DNA from: Istiophorus platypterus
Lineage: Eukaryota; Chordata; Actinopteri; Istiophoriformes; Istiophoridae
Assembly: GCA_016859345.1 (NCBI GenBank)
Contig: CM029121.1
Location: forward strand, 26,002,675 to 26,066,674
Length of the DNA stretch: 64,000 nucleotides
Direction of reading: 5' to 3'
In this document: piece after piece, positions 45,501 through 58,946 of the stretch
Layout of the letters: the number at the start of each line of letters is the position of its first letter
How positions within the stretch are numbered: position 1 is the stretch's first letter
The notes under the pieces: generated by a model
Told to the model about the DNA's origin: nothing
The model's database searches: none
The model's input: the letters and a program-made list of their open reading frames with translations, nothing else
Position numbers and translations under genes: made by a program

Positions 45501-48500
45501 AATTTGAAAGGACGTCGCGCAGGGGCTCAAACCGGCCGGTGCCTAGTTGTTTGTGTGTCCATCGTCTTAAAGTTAGAAACTGTCGCCGTCATCCATTACC
45601 CCCCCCAACTTGCCAGTCAAGATTTTAATCTAGATATTGATCTCAACCACACGCCTACATCCTGTGTGCTTATGGTAAAGAGACGCTGCTGCTGTTGTTT
45701 TGTAAATGATCATCCATCTAACAGATTCCCCTCTCAGCCGCTTGAAGATTAACAATTAATAATTGCCTGGATTGCCAAGATCAGCAGTGAGCTGTTTTTG
45801 ATAAGGCTGCTAAAAAAGGATTGATCCTGGACTCTGGAGCGGGCATCATCATTTTGTCGTGGACCCACAAGCCTCGAAAGGTCAGAGAGTAAAGTGGGGG
45901 GTATTGACTATTCTGTAGTAACATAAAAACCACTTGTAGCCCCCAGTGACTATTTGACCAGTGCTTCAATTGGAGAAATGGCAAATGACGTGTCTTTATG
46001 TTTTTGTGGAGAACGCTGGCATGCTAATAACTTAATAACTTGCATCTGGGTCTGAGACACATTCTGCTGGGCATTTAGTTTTTTGGGGTTTTTTTGGTTT
46101 TTGTTTTTTTTTTCCCAGGCTTCGTATTCTCCAGAGAGTTAACTTATGCATCAGAAATAGAAATTAAATCTCTTTGAAGTTGGAGTTGTTGTTTTTTTTT
46201 CTTTCCCTACAGACTTTTTCACAGTGAAAAAAAAAAAAATCCCAACATCATCGCGTCTGGCATGTGGCGGCGAAGCCTCCGTACAAAGAACAAGGTCGTC
46301 CCACGGCTCTGCGAGCGAGGAACAATCTTTGAAAATAACCAAAAATCAGCCAGGAAAAATATAGGCAGATTTATTTGACAGGGCACATTGCGATAAACAT
46401 TTCCATACATCGCGCCGAACTCTGGCCTCAGCGTTGCTGTCCTGTCCAAAGTCAATGCCCGGAGAGAAGTTTTGAAATCCGAAGAGATTAACAGAGCTCA
46501 CTGAGTTGGCTGGATGATGTGACGCACACAGTCATGGCACACATTCGCCACAAAGCCAGATCAGACTGGTCAGGAGCCTTTATTTAGAACCTGTGCGCAG
46601 CTTCGGTAACATGATCTCGGCCAGAAAATGTTTTCCTTTGACCGGGAGCCCTGCCTCGGGGGGGGGTTCCACAGACAGAAAACTGTTTTCCGTCTGTTTT
46701 CTCCCTGCACTCACTGAGCTTTACCTATTGAGATCATCCGCATCTACAAAAGCCCGGATAACCCTTAAGACTTTCGGAGCTTGAAGTACCTCAAAGTGGT
46801 AAATCCGGGCAAAACGCTCCCAAGAAAAAAAAAAAACACCTAACAGCTTAGTGCTTTAGTATCTGACCCGCCGTGCCAAGCCAGGGCCGTGGCCAAGTCA
46901 GGCAAAGGTCGCAGCTGCTGCGTAGGAAGCCCGACCGCACAAAGCTGTCAGGGACGCTCTGCCACCGGAGCACGGCGATGAGGTGAGTCCAGGTAAACGG
47001 CCGCCATGCGACAGGGTTTCCCGCTCGCTCGAGTTTATAGCAAAGAGGAAGAGGAAGGTTTCAAATAGTTTGTAGCGTCAGCGTGATCTGCTCTGCCGTT
47101 CACAAGCTGCTGTAAATGTTTCAGAGCCTGTGGTGACGGCTGAATGATGAAAGCGCAACCCGTACGGTTCCGCCACCAGGTGCCGTGTCGTAGCGACAGA
47201 ACGGGGAAACGACCTCCCGTGTAACGGCTGGTCCGGCCGTAGAGATGAGTTAATCAGACAAGGACAACAGCCGCGGCCAGGGGTTGCTAACGCGAGGCAC
47301 GTGGCTGACACCCCAACCCCGCCCCCCCAACCGCCCTCTGTTCCTCATCCCGGCTTGCTGCTTTGCATGCAGAGACAGTCTGATGAATGCCATGTCCATC
47401 GGCCCGTATTTAAATGCACTTAAGTTACTCCAGATTCGACTGATTGCGCATATTTGAATTCATGCAAAACCATATGATAAAAATATTTCACAAGAATCTG
47501 CGTGGTACCAGACAGTCTTCCTGAAACATCCGTCAGCTATGTTCTTCTATGTAGTTCTAGATTACATTTTTTATTGCTTAATGACCTGAGTATTGTAGTT
47601 TCTATCTTCTAGCTGGTGGTTTACACCTTTTTTATGTCACTGGTACTGAATAATTTTCAGTCCTCTTTCAAAAACACACTGGTCTTTTTAGTGCTTGTAA
47701 TTTTGCCATCCTTCGACTTCAGAGTGCTTTGAATCGCCTCAGACTCTACACAGTTTACCTGCAGCAACGCTGTAGTCCAGCGTGGCTGTCAAGTTTATTG
47801 GATCAGTACATCACAAGTTGTTGTGGTTTTGTGGTGTTCATCCTGGGCCAGAGAAAAATATACAGAGAAAAAAGGGAAATTCACCTCTGAAGGTTGCAAA
47901 AATACAAAGCAACAGCAGAGCAGAAAATAGGGATAAATTATTCAGTCCAACAGTTTGTGCTTCCCCCAAAGTAAACACACAAATGTATGAAAATGATTTT
48001 TTTTTTTTAAAGATAGAAGAATTGGCTCAATATGACAAATGTTTTTCCTTAATAGCTAAATCGAATGTTGCTGCCAGAAAGCGTCCCAATGGGTGGAGAC
48101 GAGTCACCGTTCAGTTTGTCAGGTGGTGAACTCAGGGCGTGAGATGTGGACGCAAAGCATCGTAACCTTATTCTCAGAGTTGCGGCTGGTTAGCGAATGT
48201 GAGGAAACAGCTCGTTGTACTGGGCAGCCCCCGGATCTGAGTGTCTGCGAGGACAGTCCGGGCTAATAAACAAAGAAGATCTTTAAGAACCACAGCTGTT
48301 GGCAGCATTACAGCTACCGCTACACCTCCGTATAGGCGGGTAGAGTTTCTGTTCCCCTAAACTTAAAAAAAGTAGACAAAATAAAGAGAGAGCTCAGTTT
48401 AGTGCTCAGTTTAGTTTATAGCACAGCATCGCCTGAACTGTGCCGGAGAAAGAAAAGACATGCTCAGCAACCGTAACCTGGACAGAACTTTAGAAGAAAG

Positions 48501-49655
48501 ATAAAGCTTAGCTCGTCTGGAACTATTCAGAAAAGTCCCAAGCACTCAAAGGAACTGTTGTTGAAGAAGTGGCCTAGTGATAGCGGTTGTGGGGGTAGTG
48601 GTGGTGTGGGGGGGGGGGGGGGGGTGTCACAGAGGTAGCCTAGTTCCTGTTTGTGACCTGTCGGTTTTAGCAGTGACAGTGGCAGTGCTCCTGCCCCACT
48701 TAGTTCTGAATGACGCCGCCGCCTTTTTATATTGTGACCCAGTGGAGGTAATCAAAGACTCGCCGGCCTCCCCGGTTCCTCTGAAGAAGGGGGTGGTCAT
48801 CAAAAGGCTGACTGATCACTGCCACAACGGACGCGGTGGGGCCCTGGTCGGCTGGTTTGACAGCTCTAGCGGAAACATCGGTGGGAAAACGGCCTTAATT
48901 TTTTTTTTTCCTTCGGATACTGGCCCTAAAATGTCTGAAGCTGGTGAAAATTTCGAAGGTGCAAGGCACCATGGCCCAGAGGGCAAAAGTTCTTTCTCTG
49001 CTCCAGTTTTATCCCCGTTTTAGAGCATGTTGGCATATTCACCTGATCGTTGTCTCCTCTGTGGGAAATATTGTGGTAAACAACGCTCAGTCTTTGTAAC
49101 ATAAGTCAAAGATCGGTTAACATGCAGCTTAGGATGCCGGGGCCAGATAGAAGATTAAAACATTGAACGTTTTGGTCCCTCGTCTCATCAGTGACACACT
49201 AAGGTTTAAATCAAGTCTCCTGGAGTATCTCGTCCCGGCCCTGGACCCTCCCCCTCCTCCCCCTCCTCCTCCTTCTCCTCCTCCTCCTCCCTCCTCCTTT
49301 TTTTCCTCCCCCTCTCGCCGAAGGACGGCCACACACCCCTCTCACGCTTATTTTCAGTTACCTAGCAACCAGGAGGAGATGCTTTTTTTTGTTTTTTTGT
49401 TTTTCTTCTCTCGGGGGTGGTACTTTTTTTTGGGGGGGGGGGGTGGCGTCGCTCGGGAATAAACGGCTGGTGGACGCAGCTCGCCTGAAGAGGGGCGGCG
49501 AGGAGCGCTGTTTCAAGGAAAGCGCTCACTGAACGGCGGCGTTGTTCCATTACTCAGTGCCTGACTCAATGAGCTCACCACCCCCACCCCTGCCATTCAC
49601 CTGGGATTCACCGCTGTTACAGCGTTGGGTTTGCATCCCAATTATCAGCGCGGCG

Positions 49656-49697
49656 GAGAGCGAGAGAGAGAGAGAGAGAGATAGAGAGAGAGCGAGC
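49656..49697 (+). repeat. (GA)n microsatellite
   Basis: About 20 GA units with GC and AT interruptions. Confidence 0.95.
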
Positions 49698-52070
49698 GGG
49701 GCCCGATGCCAGGCTCAGTAACCTCAGGCCAAGTGTGACTCATGCACACTTTACTGTAAAGTACCAGTTCATGAGAGAGCTCGCAACCACATTACGCAAC
49801 AAATACAATAAAGAAAGTGATATTTTTTGGTGACAAAGGTGCACATTGGTCCAAACCTCCAACTGCTCTGAATGGTGGTGGTGGGGGGGGGGGGCACACT
49901 TTGCTCTGCCAGATGTCCAATCAGTTATTCCATTACTAGATTAATTTAAATCAGATGAAAACTTCTGCTGAAATTTGGTGCTGCATGGCCACTTGTTCTG
50001 GCCTCAGGTTTATTAATTAGATTAAGTAATTTTAGCGGAGGTTGTTACTGCATATCAAGTTGTTTTTTGTTTTTTTTTAGGAAAAGCTGCATTGACAGGT
50101 AGCGTAGCAGAAACAAAAATATCTGTGCATTTTTTTAAATGTATTTCTCCAGTTGTTAGTCATAAAAATAAAAACAGGTGGGTGTTTGGCTGGAATTTTA
50201 AAAACCACTGGTTGTAATTACTCGCTTCTGCTCAGCCCCTGTGATTAACGCGGCAATGCGGTCATACCGATGCCGATCAGGCGCAGGAGAAGCGCGGGAA
50301 AGTGGCATGGGAGCAGGTTGCGCCGGACGCGATAGCAGGCGCGAGCCCATCACACGGATCGGAGCTAGCTTGCTCCCCACCTCTCGGGGGTGTAATTAGC
50401 AGGACCCCAGGAGGCGTCTTTAGCGAGATCGGGGGGAGCCGCAGAAACCGTTCGTCTTTACAAGGCTGCTGCGGTCTTTAAGATCTCTGAAATTAAAAAA
50501 CTCCTTAAGAACGTAGAATAAAGGAGCATTGGAGTTTAAGGGAGTTTCCCAAACTAAAGTAACTCAGTGTAAACTTTTCAAAGTTCAGTATTTGAAATCC
50601 TGATACAGCAGGTAATATTTTTTACTGAACAGTGACATATTACTTTGCTCCATATCCGCACAAGTGACATGTGGCAGAAAAAGTCAGTTTCATGTAGATT
50701 TAGAGCCAGGAAAAGGATCCAAATGTGCTCATCACCCAACCAGGGGTCTCTTGTGATTTCCTATCCAATTGGTCTTGAGCACCTGCACCTGTACATTCAG
50801 TGACGCTAACGGCTACCAAAATAAATATGCAAAGTGCCATGATTTTTGTAGGGTAATTTCATCAAAAGAGCTGAATGACAGGACATTTGTTTATGCTCCA
50901 TTTACATAATGTCCACGTCCAACTGCAGCCACACCTTTGTATTAAATTGCAGTTTTACATCCTATTTCCACTGGCATTTACTTTCTTGGTGTCTTTTTCG
51001 CTATTTATTTAGATATTCTTTTTTTTTCTTTATCATTGTGCTGTAAATCTGGTCTGCCTTTGGCTGTGGGTCCAATAAAACAACATCAAAATAAGTCTAA
51101 AAGTTTTCTGCGAGTGCAGAAGAGAGCTAACGGTTTAGGAAATCTGTCACAAAAGTCTTTCGCTCGTGGTCGGAAAAGTGCCGACGTGCCGCAAATTAAA
51201 GGAAAAACCTGGCGGTGGGAGTCACAAAGATCGTTCAACCGTCCGGTGTTTCAACTGTGACATAATTGGTTTATGACTTTAGATCTATGGGAAGAACGGT
51301 GGCGGTCTCTTCTTCGGCTTATATATGTCCGGCTCACGACTGTTATTTGTCCTCATGGGGGTTGAGTAGTCTTGATTTGGTGAACACTGGACATCGCCTT
51401 TAACCTACTATGAAACATTTCAATCCTGATTTTGGTCTTTTGGGAGTTTATCCTTTGGAAATTTACGTCCTTCCCTCCAGTAGGGTTCCAGAGGATTGAT
51501 GCCAAGCAGCACCGACGCTGTTCATGTCACTGAGACGCTTAATGTCTGTTTTTCTTTTTCCTCTAATTTATCACCCATCTATATTTATAACATCCCCCAG
51601 TATGTTTGATGCGTTTTGGTTATGCATGAGGTATAAAAAGAAATTTGAAGGTTAGTCATTTTTAAGCTACGACAGCTCATACCTTATTGATTTTACTATG
51701 ACATTTGCAAATGCTTTCTAATCTGAAAATGTGTCTGTATGATGTGAACCTTTGAGCAAAAATGAAAAATGCATCACAGAGCAAGGACTTGAAATGACAC
51801 AATGTGACATTGATTCCATATTTTTTTTAAACAGTATTTTTTGCATTAGATAGGGGCTGTGTGATATGAACAAAACCTCATATACTGTCATACTTTCTTA
51901 TCCAGATAATGATACACATCATGGACAGAATATTTTCTTCTAAATTCAATGAACAGTTATATAAAATGACCAGATGAAATTGCAGTGAAGAGTGTGATGT
52001 GTGACACCAGGATATAAACATTGGAGAGTGATATGAAGTGTCAGAAGTTTTCTATCAGCACTTGATATAT

Positions 52071-53285
52071 GGCACATTCAGAAAGTATTCAGACCCCTTC
52101 ACTTTCTACAACTATTGTTATGTTGCAGTCTTGTACTAAAATCATTTAAATTCATTTTTTCCTTCATAAATCTACACATAATGAAAGATCTTTTGTAAAT
52201 TATCCTAAAAGGAAAATCTTAAATCTCACATTCACATTCAGACCCTTCGCTTTAACACTTTATATACAGCTCAGGTGCCTCCTATTCCTCTTGATCATCT
52301 TTGAGATTTTTCTACACCTTGACTTTCAGTCCACTTGTGGTAAATTCAATTGGTTGGACATGGTTTTAAAAGGGACACACCTGTGTCTGCTGAAGAGCTG
52401 GCAATGTAAATCCGACCTTAAACCTAGAAGCCATGAGGTCGAAGGAACTGCCTGCAGAGCTCAGACACTATCTACATTGCATTGAGGGGACCCAAGTACT
52501 GTAACTGGCTGAGCTCCAGTTAAAATATCCTGAAGGTCAACTATCACTGCAACACTCCACCAAGCTGGGCTTTATGGCAGATTGATCAGATAGAAGCTTC
52601 GCCTCAGTAAAAAGCATATGAAAGCTGCTTGGAGTTGAGTCTTTATGTGCTTTGTTGCAGACTGTGAGAAACAAGATTCTCTGGTCAGATAAAAACATGG
52701 TGGTGCTGTTTGGCCTCAAATTCAAGGCGTCAGGTCTGGAGGAAACCAGACACCACACATCACCTGTCCAGTACCATCCCAGTGGGTTTTCAGCAGCAGG
52801 GACTGGGAGACTGGTCATGGTTGAGGGGAAAGCTGAACGGAGCAAAGTACAGAGACATCCTCAATGAAAACCTGGTCCAGAGCGCTGACCTCCAACTTCC
52901 AACAGGACAATGACCCTAAGCACAAGCACACCTGAAAATGTCTGTCCAGCGATGGCCCCCATCCAACCTGACAGTGATTGAGAGGATCTCTAGAGAGGAA
53001 CAACAGAAAATCCCTAAATCCAGATGTACAAGGCTCGTCAGGTCAAACCCAAGAAGACTCAAGGCTGTAATCGCTGCCAAAGGTGCAGCTGAGTAAAAGT
53101 TCCAAGTAAAAGGTCAATGTGATATTTCATTTTTTCCTTTTTAATAAATTAGCATAAATGTCTGAGATTCTGTATTCACTTTGTTGTCACGGTGTCTAGA
53201 GTCTAGATTGATGAGGGGAAAAATGGATTTAAAAATGATTTTATCATGAGGCTGCAACATAACAATATGTGAATATAGTGAATAA
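52071..53285 (+). mobile_element. Tc1/mariner-like element, deleted copy A
   Basis: The left end, GCACATTCAGAAAGTATTCA then GACCCCTTCACTTTCT, is the terminal repeat of a fish Tc1-like family. The interior carries transposase remnants: LWSDKNMVVLFG (from the SDE.K...FG region), a QQDND.KH-like segment at the DDE aspartate, and a C-terminal AAKGAAE-like end. It is broken by stops, frameshifts and an internal deletion of about 105 bp (near 52926) relative to copy B. The right terminus (about 53270-53285) is eroded. It cannot encode an active transposase. Confidence 0.9.
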
Positions 53286-53551
53286 ATTCTGACTGATGTA
53301 TGTAGTTACATCACATACCCCTTCCTTTAAAATGCACGTTGTATTGACGACATAGTGATCACATCAGAGAATTTGTTTTCCAGCTCCCTGATGGCCAGGA
53401 GCGTGCGTGCATGCGTGCGTATGTATGTGTGCTGTGTAAACTGCAGGTAAACAAACAGCAGGTAAACAGTCTCCAATGCTTTGCTCCGCACTCGTTTCAA
53501 TTTGTCGAACTGACAGACTGCAGCCCCCTGCCCCCCTCGCTTCTGCCTCTT

Positions 53552-53595
<44 letters not shown>

Positions 53596-53640
53596 GACAA
53601 ACAAATGGTAGACAAACCATTTTGATTGGCCTGTTTCCCA
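53286..53640. other. short intergenic stretch with (TG)n
   Basis: The sequence contains a (TG)n tract at 53555-53594 and GTGCGTGCATGCGTGCG near 53402. No gene was seen. Confidence 0.75.
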
Positions 53641-54759
53641 CTCTTTTTCTCTAGCGCCCCCCAGCTCCAGCTGCCTTCCTCCTCCTCCCCCCTCTGAATC
53701 GCTTTATCTGTCGCCCCTCTTCTCCATCTTGCCCTCTTTCTTTTTTTTTGCTCCTTTTCTTTTATCCCTCCTTCATCCTTTCTTCATCCCCTCTCTGCTT
53801 CTCCCTTTCCATCTCTCCTTCTCTGCTCTGTTTTTCCACCTCCCCTCTGATTCTCTCCCGTTTCTCCTTGTTTCTTTCTCCTTCTCCCTCCTTGGCCCCC
53901 TCCCTCCCTTCCTCCCTTCCTCCCTCCCTTCCATCTACCAGCAGTAGTCAGTCAGTCTTTTTACAGCCCCCCCCCCCACCCCCTGTCCTGACGTCACACT
54001 CTGTTTGCATAGCTATTGTCTTACAGCGGCTGCAGCAGCAGCAGCGGCGGCAGCGGCTCCTCGCCAGATTTTTAGTTTTTCACTTCCCCCCCTGTTCTCT
54101 CCCAGGGAAAACCTCTCTTTCTCTCTCTCTCACTCTCTCTCTCTCTGTCTGTCTCCCCCTCCCCTCCCTCACCTCCCTCTCTCTCTCTCTCTCTTTTCAT
54201 TAGTAAATCCTACGGTGGAATGAGAGGCGAGAGAGTGACAGAGAGGAGAGGATGAGAATGAGGATATAGGCTGCAGAGAGAGGGGAGATGCGATAACCAG
54301 CCACATCTTTGCCTGGATTTGACACTTTGCCTCGGCTTTGGATTCCTCCTTCATTTAATTTTTTTCAAAATATATTATTGATTTAATCCTCCGCGAGGCC
54401 TCTTGTTTTTTTGGGTTTTTTAGGTTTTTGGGGGGGGTTTAGGTTTTTTTCCTTTTGTGGCTCGACCAACAGCGCTCGTAGCGTGTGTGTGTGTGTTTTG
54501 TGGAGGGGGGCTTTTACAAGCGGCGACGGATAGCGCGGAGCTGGGGCATCTGGCCGTCTGGGAGGCAGCGACGGCCGGCTGGCTGCATTGTGTTGCTTTG
54601 ATGACCCCCGCTGTGTAGCTGCCTGCTCATCAACCTCCCCCTTCTCTCTCTCTCTCTCCCTCTCTCTCTCTCTTACCCTCCCCTTTCTCTCTCCTCTCTT
54701 TCCTCCTTCTCCTCCTCCTCCTCCTCCTCCTCTGTCCATCACAGCTCCCGGGCCCAGCC
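53640..54759 (+). promoter_or_regulatory. st7: st7 5' region: polypyrimidine-rich promoter and 5'UTR
   Basis: About 1.1 kb dominated by C and T on this strand: CCCTCC/TTCC runs at 53660-53940, (CT)n at 54117-54195 and 54640-54735. It is broken by a CAGCAGCAG/CGGCGG stretch at 54029-54056 and a G-rich patch near 54430. It leads directly to the MFGTESS start. The transcription start was not located and no TATA box was recognised. Confidence 0.55.
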
Positions 54760-54781
54760 ATGTTCGGCACAGAGTCCTCAT
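54760..54781 (+). CDS. st7: st7 first coding exon (MFGTESS), 5' end of gene
   Basis: ATGTTCGGCACAGAGTCCTC plus AT is followed by the donor GTAAGT. It encodes MFGTESS and ends one base into the next codon. MFGTESS is the start I recall for one known ST7 protein isoform, where the next exon begins with the leucine/serine before MFLNTLTPKFY. ST7 (suppression of tumorigenicity 7) is a multi-pass membrane protein of uncertain function. The position downstream of capza2 on the same strand matches the vertebrate order MET-CAPZA2-ST7. The second exon is not in the window, so the call rests on seven codons plus synteny. The longer mammalian alternative N-terminus (MAEAATG type) was not found upstream. 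Confidence 0.75.
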
Positions 54782-55198
54782 GTAAGTACCACCACCACCA
54801 TCCTCCCGTCTCCTCTGTGTCTGTGTTTTCCTTTCGTGTTTACGTGTGCGCTTTATCGGAGGGAAAAAGGAAGCGGCCGGGTTTCCTGTGCTCCTGCATC
54901 TCTCCTCTTCTCTCCTCTTCCTCTCTTCTTCCTGTTTTGCCTCCATGGTCGCTGGTGGCAGATTGCATGGGGAGAAATCTGGGCTCTACCATCTTAGCAC
55001 TGAGGGTTGGGACGACAAGCTAGCTGGTCACGCTGAGCTTACCGCCTGCCTCACATTCTCTCACTCTCAGCCTTTACTGTGTGTGTGTGTGTGTGTATAC
55101 CCTAACATCTGCCGTCTATATGTATTTTCAGTCTTCTCGAGTGTAATGGCGTTGCTGATTGAACGACGTTCAAGTGCGTCTTTGTGCATGTTTGCGCA

Positions 55199-55201
<3 letters not shown>

Positions 55202-55236
<35 letters not shown>
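55202..55236 (+). repeat. (TG)n microsatellite
   Basis: About 17 GT units in st7 intron 1; a shorter one lies at 55077-55096. Confidence 0.97.
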
Positions 55237-55238
<2 letters not shown>

Positions 55239-57529
55239 GCGAGCATGTCAGAAGATGGATGCTTTCGCCGGAGTTGCATCGTTTCAAGAAGCATCAGCCT
55301 CCCCCATCCCTACCCCCACCCACCCCCCACCCGGGTCGGTGGGACTGCTGTGAGGTCTCAGTGTAGTGTTTTCAGCCACAGATGCTACCAAAGCTAACAT
55401 AGCATGCCGCTGTTGTGTATGTTTGCGTGTGCACGTGTGTGTCTTCGGGCACTGTGCAGCTCCTAACCCCCCCTCCCCAGAAGAGTTCTAGTGGGAGAGT
55501 CCCCCCTCATCCCCTAATTGTACCTCACCCTGACAAGAAAAACCTTTCACTGTAATCAATACCACAATGCCTCGCTCCACTACCAGCTCCATTCTTCGGG
55601 GAAGTCTGAGGTGATCTTATCGATTCTGTCATGTCCGCGCAGCAACAGCCAGGAGTAACTTTTTTTTTTACGTCCACCGCCGACGGCGGTCGTGGCATGT
55701 CAGCTGCGTCCGGCCCGCGGTAGAGTGATGGAGAGCCGCCACGCGGCGCTCCTCCGCTGAGTGGCGGCGCGTGGTCCTGCGTGTGTTTTTGTGAAACGTG
55801 CCGCCGAGCGGACGACACCGCGGAGCATTCTGGAAGTGCTGCCCGGATGTGGATAGCATCTTAGCCAGGCATCTCTGAGGTCGGCCTACCCCGTGGTTTT
55901 TCTTTTTTTCGGATCTAGAGTCCTTGCCAGAATCTGAGGTCATTTGAGGGTCAAACTTAATGCTTTCACTAACTCGGTTGGACAGCGGCTTGTCCTCGGT
56001 GCTCTCAGCCTGCTGGACGTGCTTTTAGCTTTTGAAAGGTTCTGGGAACATTTATCAAGCACTACATAAAATCTTAATGGAAATATTTGGAAAGAGCCTT
56101 ACTTTTGATGAGATTTTATAACTGCAGGGATAATGTTATATTACTACTTGTCTTTCTTTAGTAATCAAAGTCTGGAATTAATGCTAAAGCATCAGATACT
56201 TAGTGTGTGGGATGAGCTCTCTCAAAAATCTGCTCATGCTTGCATTTTAGTTTGCTGTTTGAGCAATGAATGGAAGAGTTTATTGAATAAAGCAGAAGAG
56301 AGAATAGAAAAATAAGAGATTGAATAATTTTAGTGCTCACACCATGAACTTATTAATTCATGGGATACTGTTTCTAAAGCATGCAGAGATCTAAAATACT
56401 TTAAATGGAAGGGAAAAAGGCCATTGTTTTTGTTTCACTCACAAATTAGACAACAATTTGCTTTCTGTGTAGTTTTGTATACGCTGGATGTATAGTTGGT
56501 GATCTCTGATTGACTAGTCAGCGGTCTGTGGCCCGTAGGCAAAACCCGCTGCTTTTAAACCGCCGCCCCTGTCTCGTGTTTAAAGTTTCTCCCTTTTTGA
56601 CTTGTGCGCAGTTTGATTCAGGCCTGCTAGGGAAGCGTAGCATTTAACGGGAAAAACCAAACAGTGGTGGCGCTGCAGTGGGACCCCGGAGCCTCCGAGA
56701 AGATCAGTGAGCATGAGCGACGACTCACAAGATCTGACTCAGGACTTCCCGAGTGTAGCCCTTATGTTTCCTCTTAGAACCGCAGATTGAAGAAATGGAG
56801 AAATTTGATGGAATATCCCTGGCTGATGATCATCTTCCACTGCGAATTAGAGTAGAGGCTACACACGGTACGCATGTTCAGGATGCTGTTATCTGAAACA
56901 CGATCAATCCAACAGTTTCTTATTTAAACTAGATCTTTGCGCCGTCATGATTCCCATGAACATTAAGCGGAATTTCATTCTTCGACGCAACCTCGCGTGG
57001 ATTTGTTTTGCAGCCCTTTTTTGTGACAGACCCAACGATGGGCACGGACGGACTGGGTCAGGGAACCCAATGCCCATTCAGCTCCATAGGTTTAGGTAAT
57101 AAACGCACCGGTATTTTGCTGAAACACTCAGAGGTAAGTGGGCTCTTTCAGCGGAATTGCTTTTTGCTAGGAAACGGCTCGGATCCATGGCTATTTCCAA
57201 ACGGGGAACTCTGCAACAGGAAATGAACCTGAACACATTTAGAAAGCGTTTTGTTTGGTGATGTCAGATATTTCTCTGGGAAATGAGTCCATGTTGATTA
57301 GGAGATATTGTGTGAGCTGCTGATCTGCTGTAACTCTTGTTGTTTTTTTTACCGCATATGAGACTTTTATCCTTTTTATGTTTAACTTCTGCAAAGGCTC
57401 TTCAAAGGTTAAAATCTTGATGATTTATCCATCATCACAGTCGCGTGGGTCAAGCCAGTCACTTGATTTGGAGTCTTTATGCAAGTCCTGTCGACAGCTT
57501 TTGCCACACAGAGATATACTGGATATATA

Positions 57530-57800
<271 letters not shown>

Positions 57801-58899
57801 CAGTGCCTTAAAAGAGGCCATAACCACATTATCTCTGAGAAATTAGTATAACTACTTGAACAGCCCATTGCCAAACTGTCAATTAAAAAACAAAAAATAA
57901 AACAACGCATCAGCCCCTTATCAACCCCTGCACAGGATCCGACGTTGTGGGTCAGTGTTCTGGTTTTGGTGGGAAATTTTCCGAATGGCTTTCCTGGCTC
58001 CGACTCTGCCCCCCTCCCTTTTTTTTCTCATAATGGCAGATGGCGAAGGGAGCGAAAAGCCAGGAAAATCACTTCCAATGTGTTTATCCTCTTCAGCGAG
58101 AGACAAAACAAAATGCAGATCCCATTGGTTTACTCCGATTAAATTCTTATTTGCCATTTGAACAAGAGGGAATATTACTTTATAATAGTAGCACAAATGT
58201 AAATAAACATGTGGTACTTACTTCTGTATTTCGATTAGAGATTGAACGTCTAAAAGTTGAGCCTTAATATTCTGAAGGCCTCTTTGGAAGCCATGTCTCC
58301 CTCGGTTTTATTAAGTGTTTATTACCTTTTAAAGAGCGGCCCTTCATTAGCCCTTTTTTTTCCTCCGTTTTCAGCAGGCAGCCGGACTTAAACACACCTC
58401 ACCAAACACCCCCCCCACATCATCCACTTCACACACTTCTCAGGCGAATGCAATTTACCTCGTCACACGCTGAGGCACTCACGCAGAGACAGGCCGTTGC
58501 GCTGCCACCTTCCGATCCCCCGTCGCTCTTATCGGCCCACCAGGTTCGGGGGAATGGCTGCTGCGTTCCCCATCTCGCCTTCCTCCTCCTCTGGCCTGTG
58601 CACTGTCCGGCATAATGGGGAAGAAATGGACGACTCAGTGGTTGTATTATAAGTCCACGCTCTTTCAGAATGGAGGTCTGCGCTCATGGTGTCCTTTTTG
58701 TAGTACGAGATTTTATTTCTGCCCGAGTGGTTCATTGATTTCTTTCTTTTTAAGTCTTTTTAAGCTTTGTCATTAGTAAAGATGTGATAGGAAGTGAATA
58801 ACATTCGCAAAAACTTCAGCAGGGATTCATACCGGCAGCTTGGAGTTAAAATTAAATGCACCTCAGCCTATTTATTCAGAGCTGCAGCCTCGGGGCCAT

Positions 58900-58907
58900 T
58901 GATTTTT

Positions 58908-58939
<32 letters not shown>

Positions 58940-58946
58940 ATTTATT
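58900..58946 (+). repeat. T homopolymer with (TTTA)n
   Basis: A run of about 26 T followed by about five TTTA units. A reverse-oriented retroelement A-tail is possible, but no body was recognised next to it. Confidence 0.9.

Larger units (their letters stand above)
41401..52070. other. intergenic region upstream of st7
   Basis: No coding gene was seen. It contains (TG)n at 42531-42567, a G run at 48608-48624, T and A runs, a CCT-rich stretch at 49247-49315, and (GA)n at 49656-49697. Non-repetitive, GC-moderate stretches at 45730-45960 and 50215-50440 are candidate conserved non-coding blocks. Confidence 0.7.

Noticed and set aside
54383..54946. 187-codon minus-strand open frame across the st7 start
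   Set aside because: Arg/Glu-rich reading of the CT-rich tract antisense to the st7 first exon.
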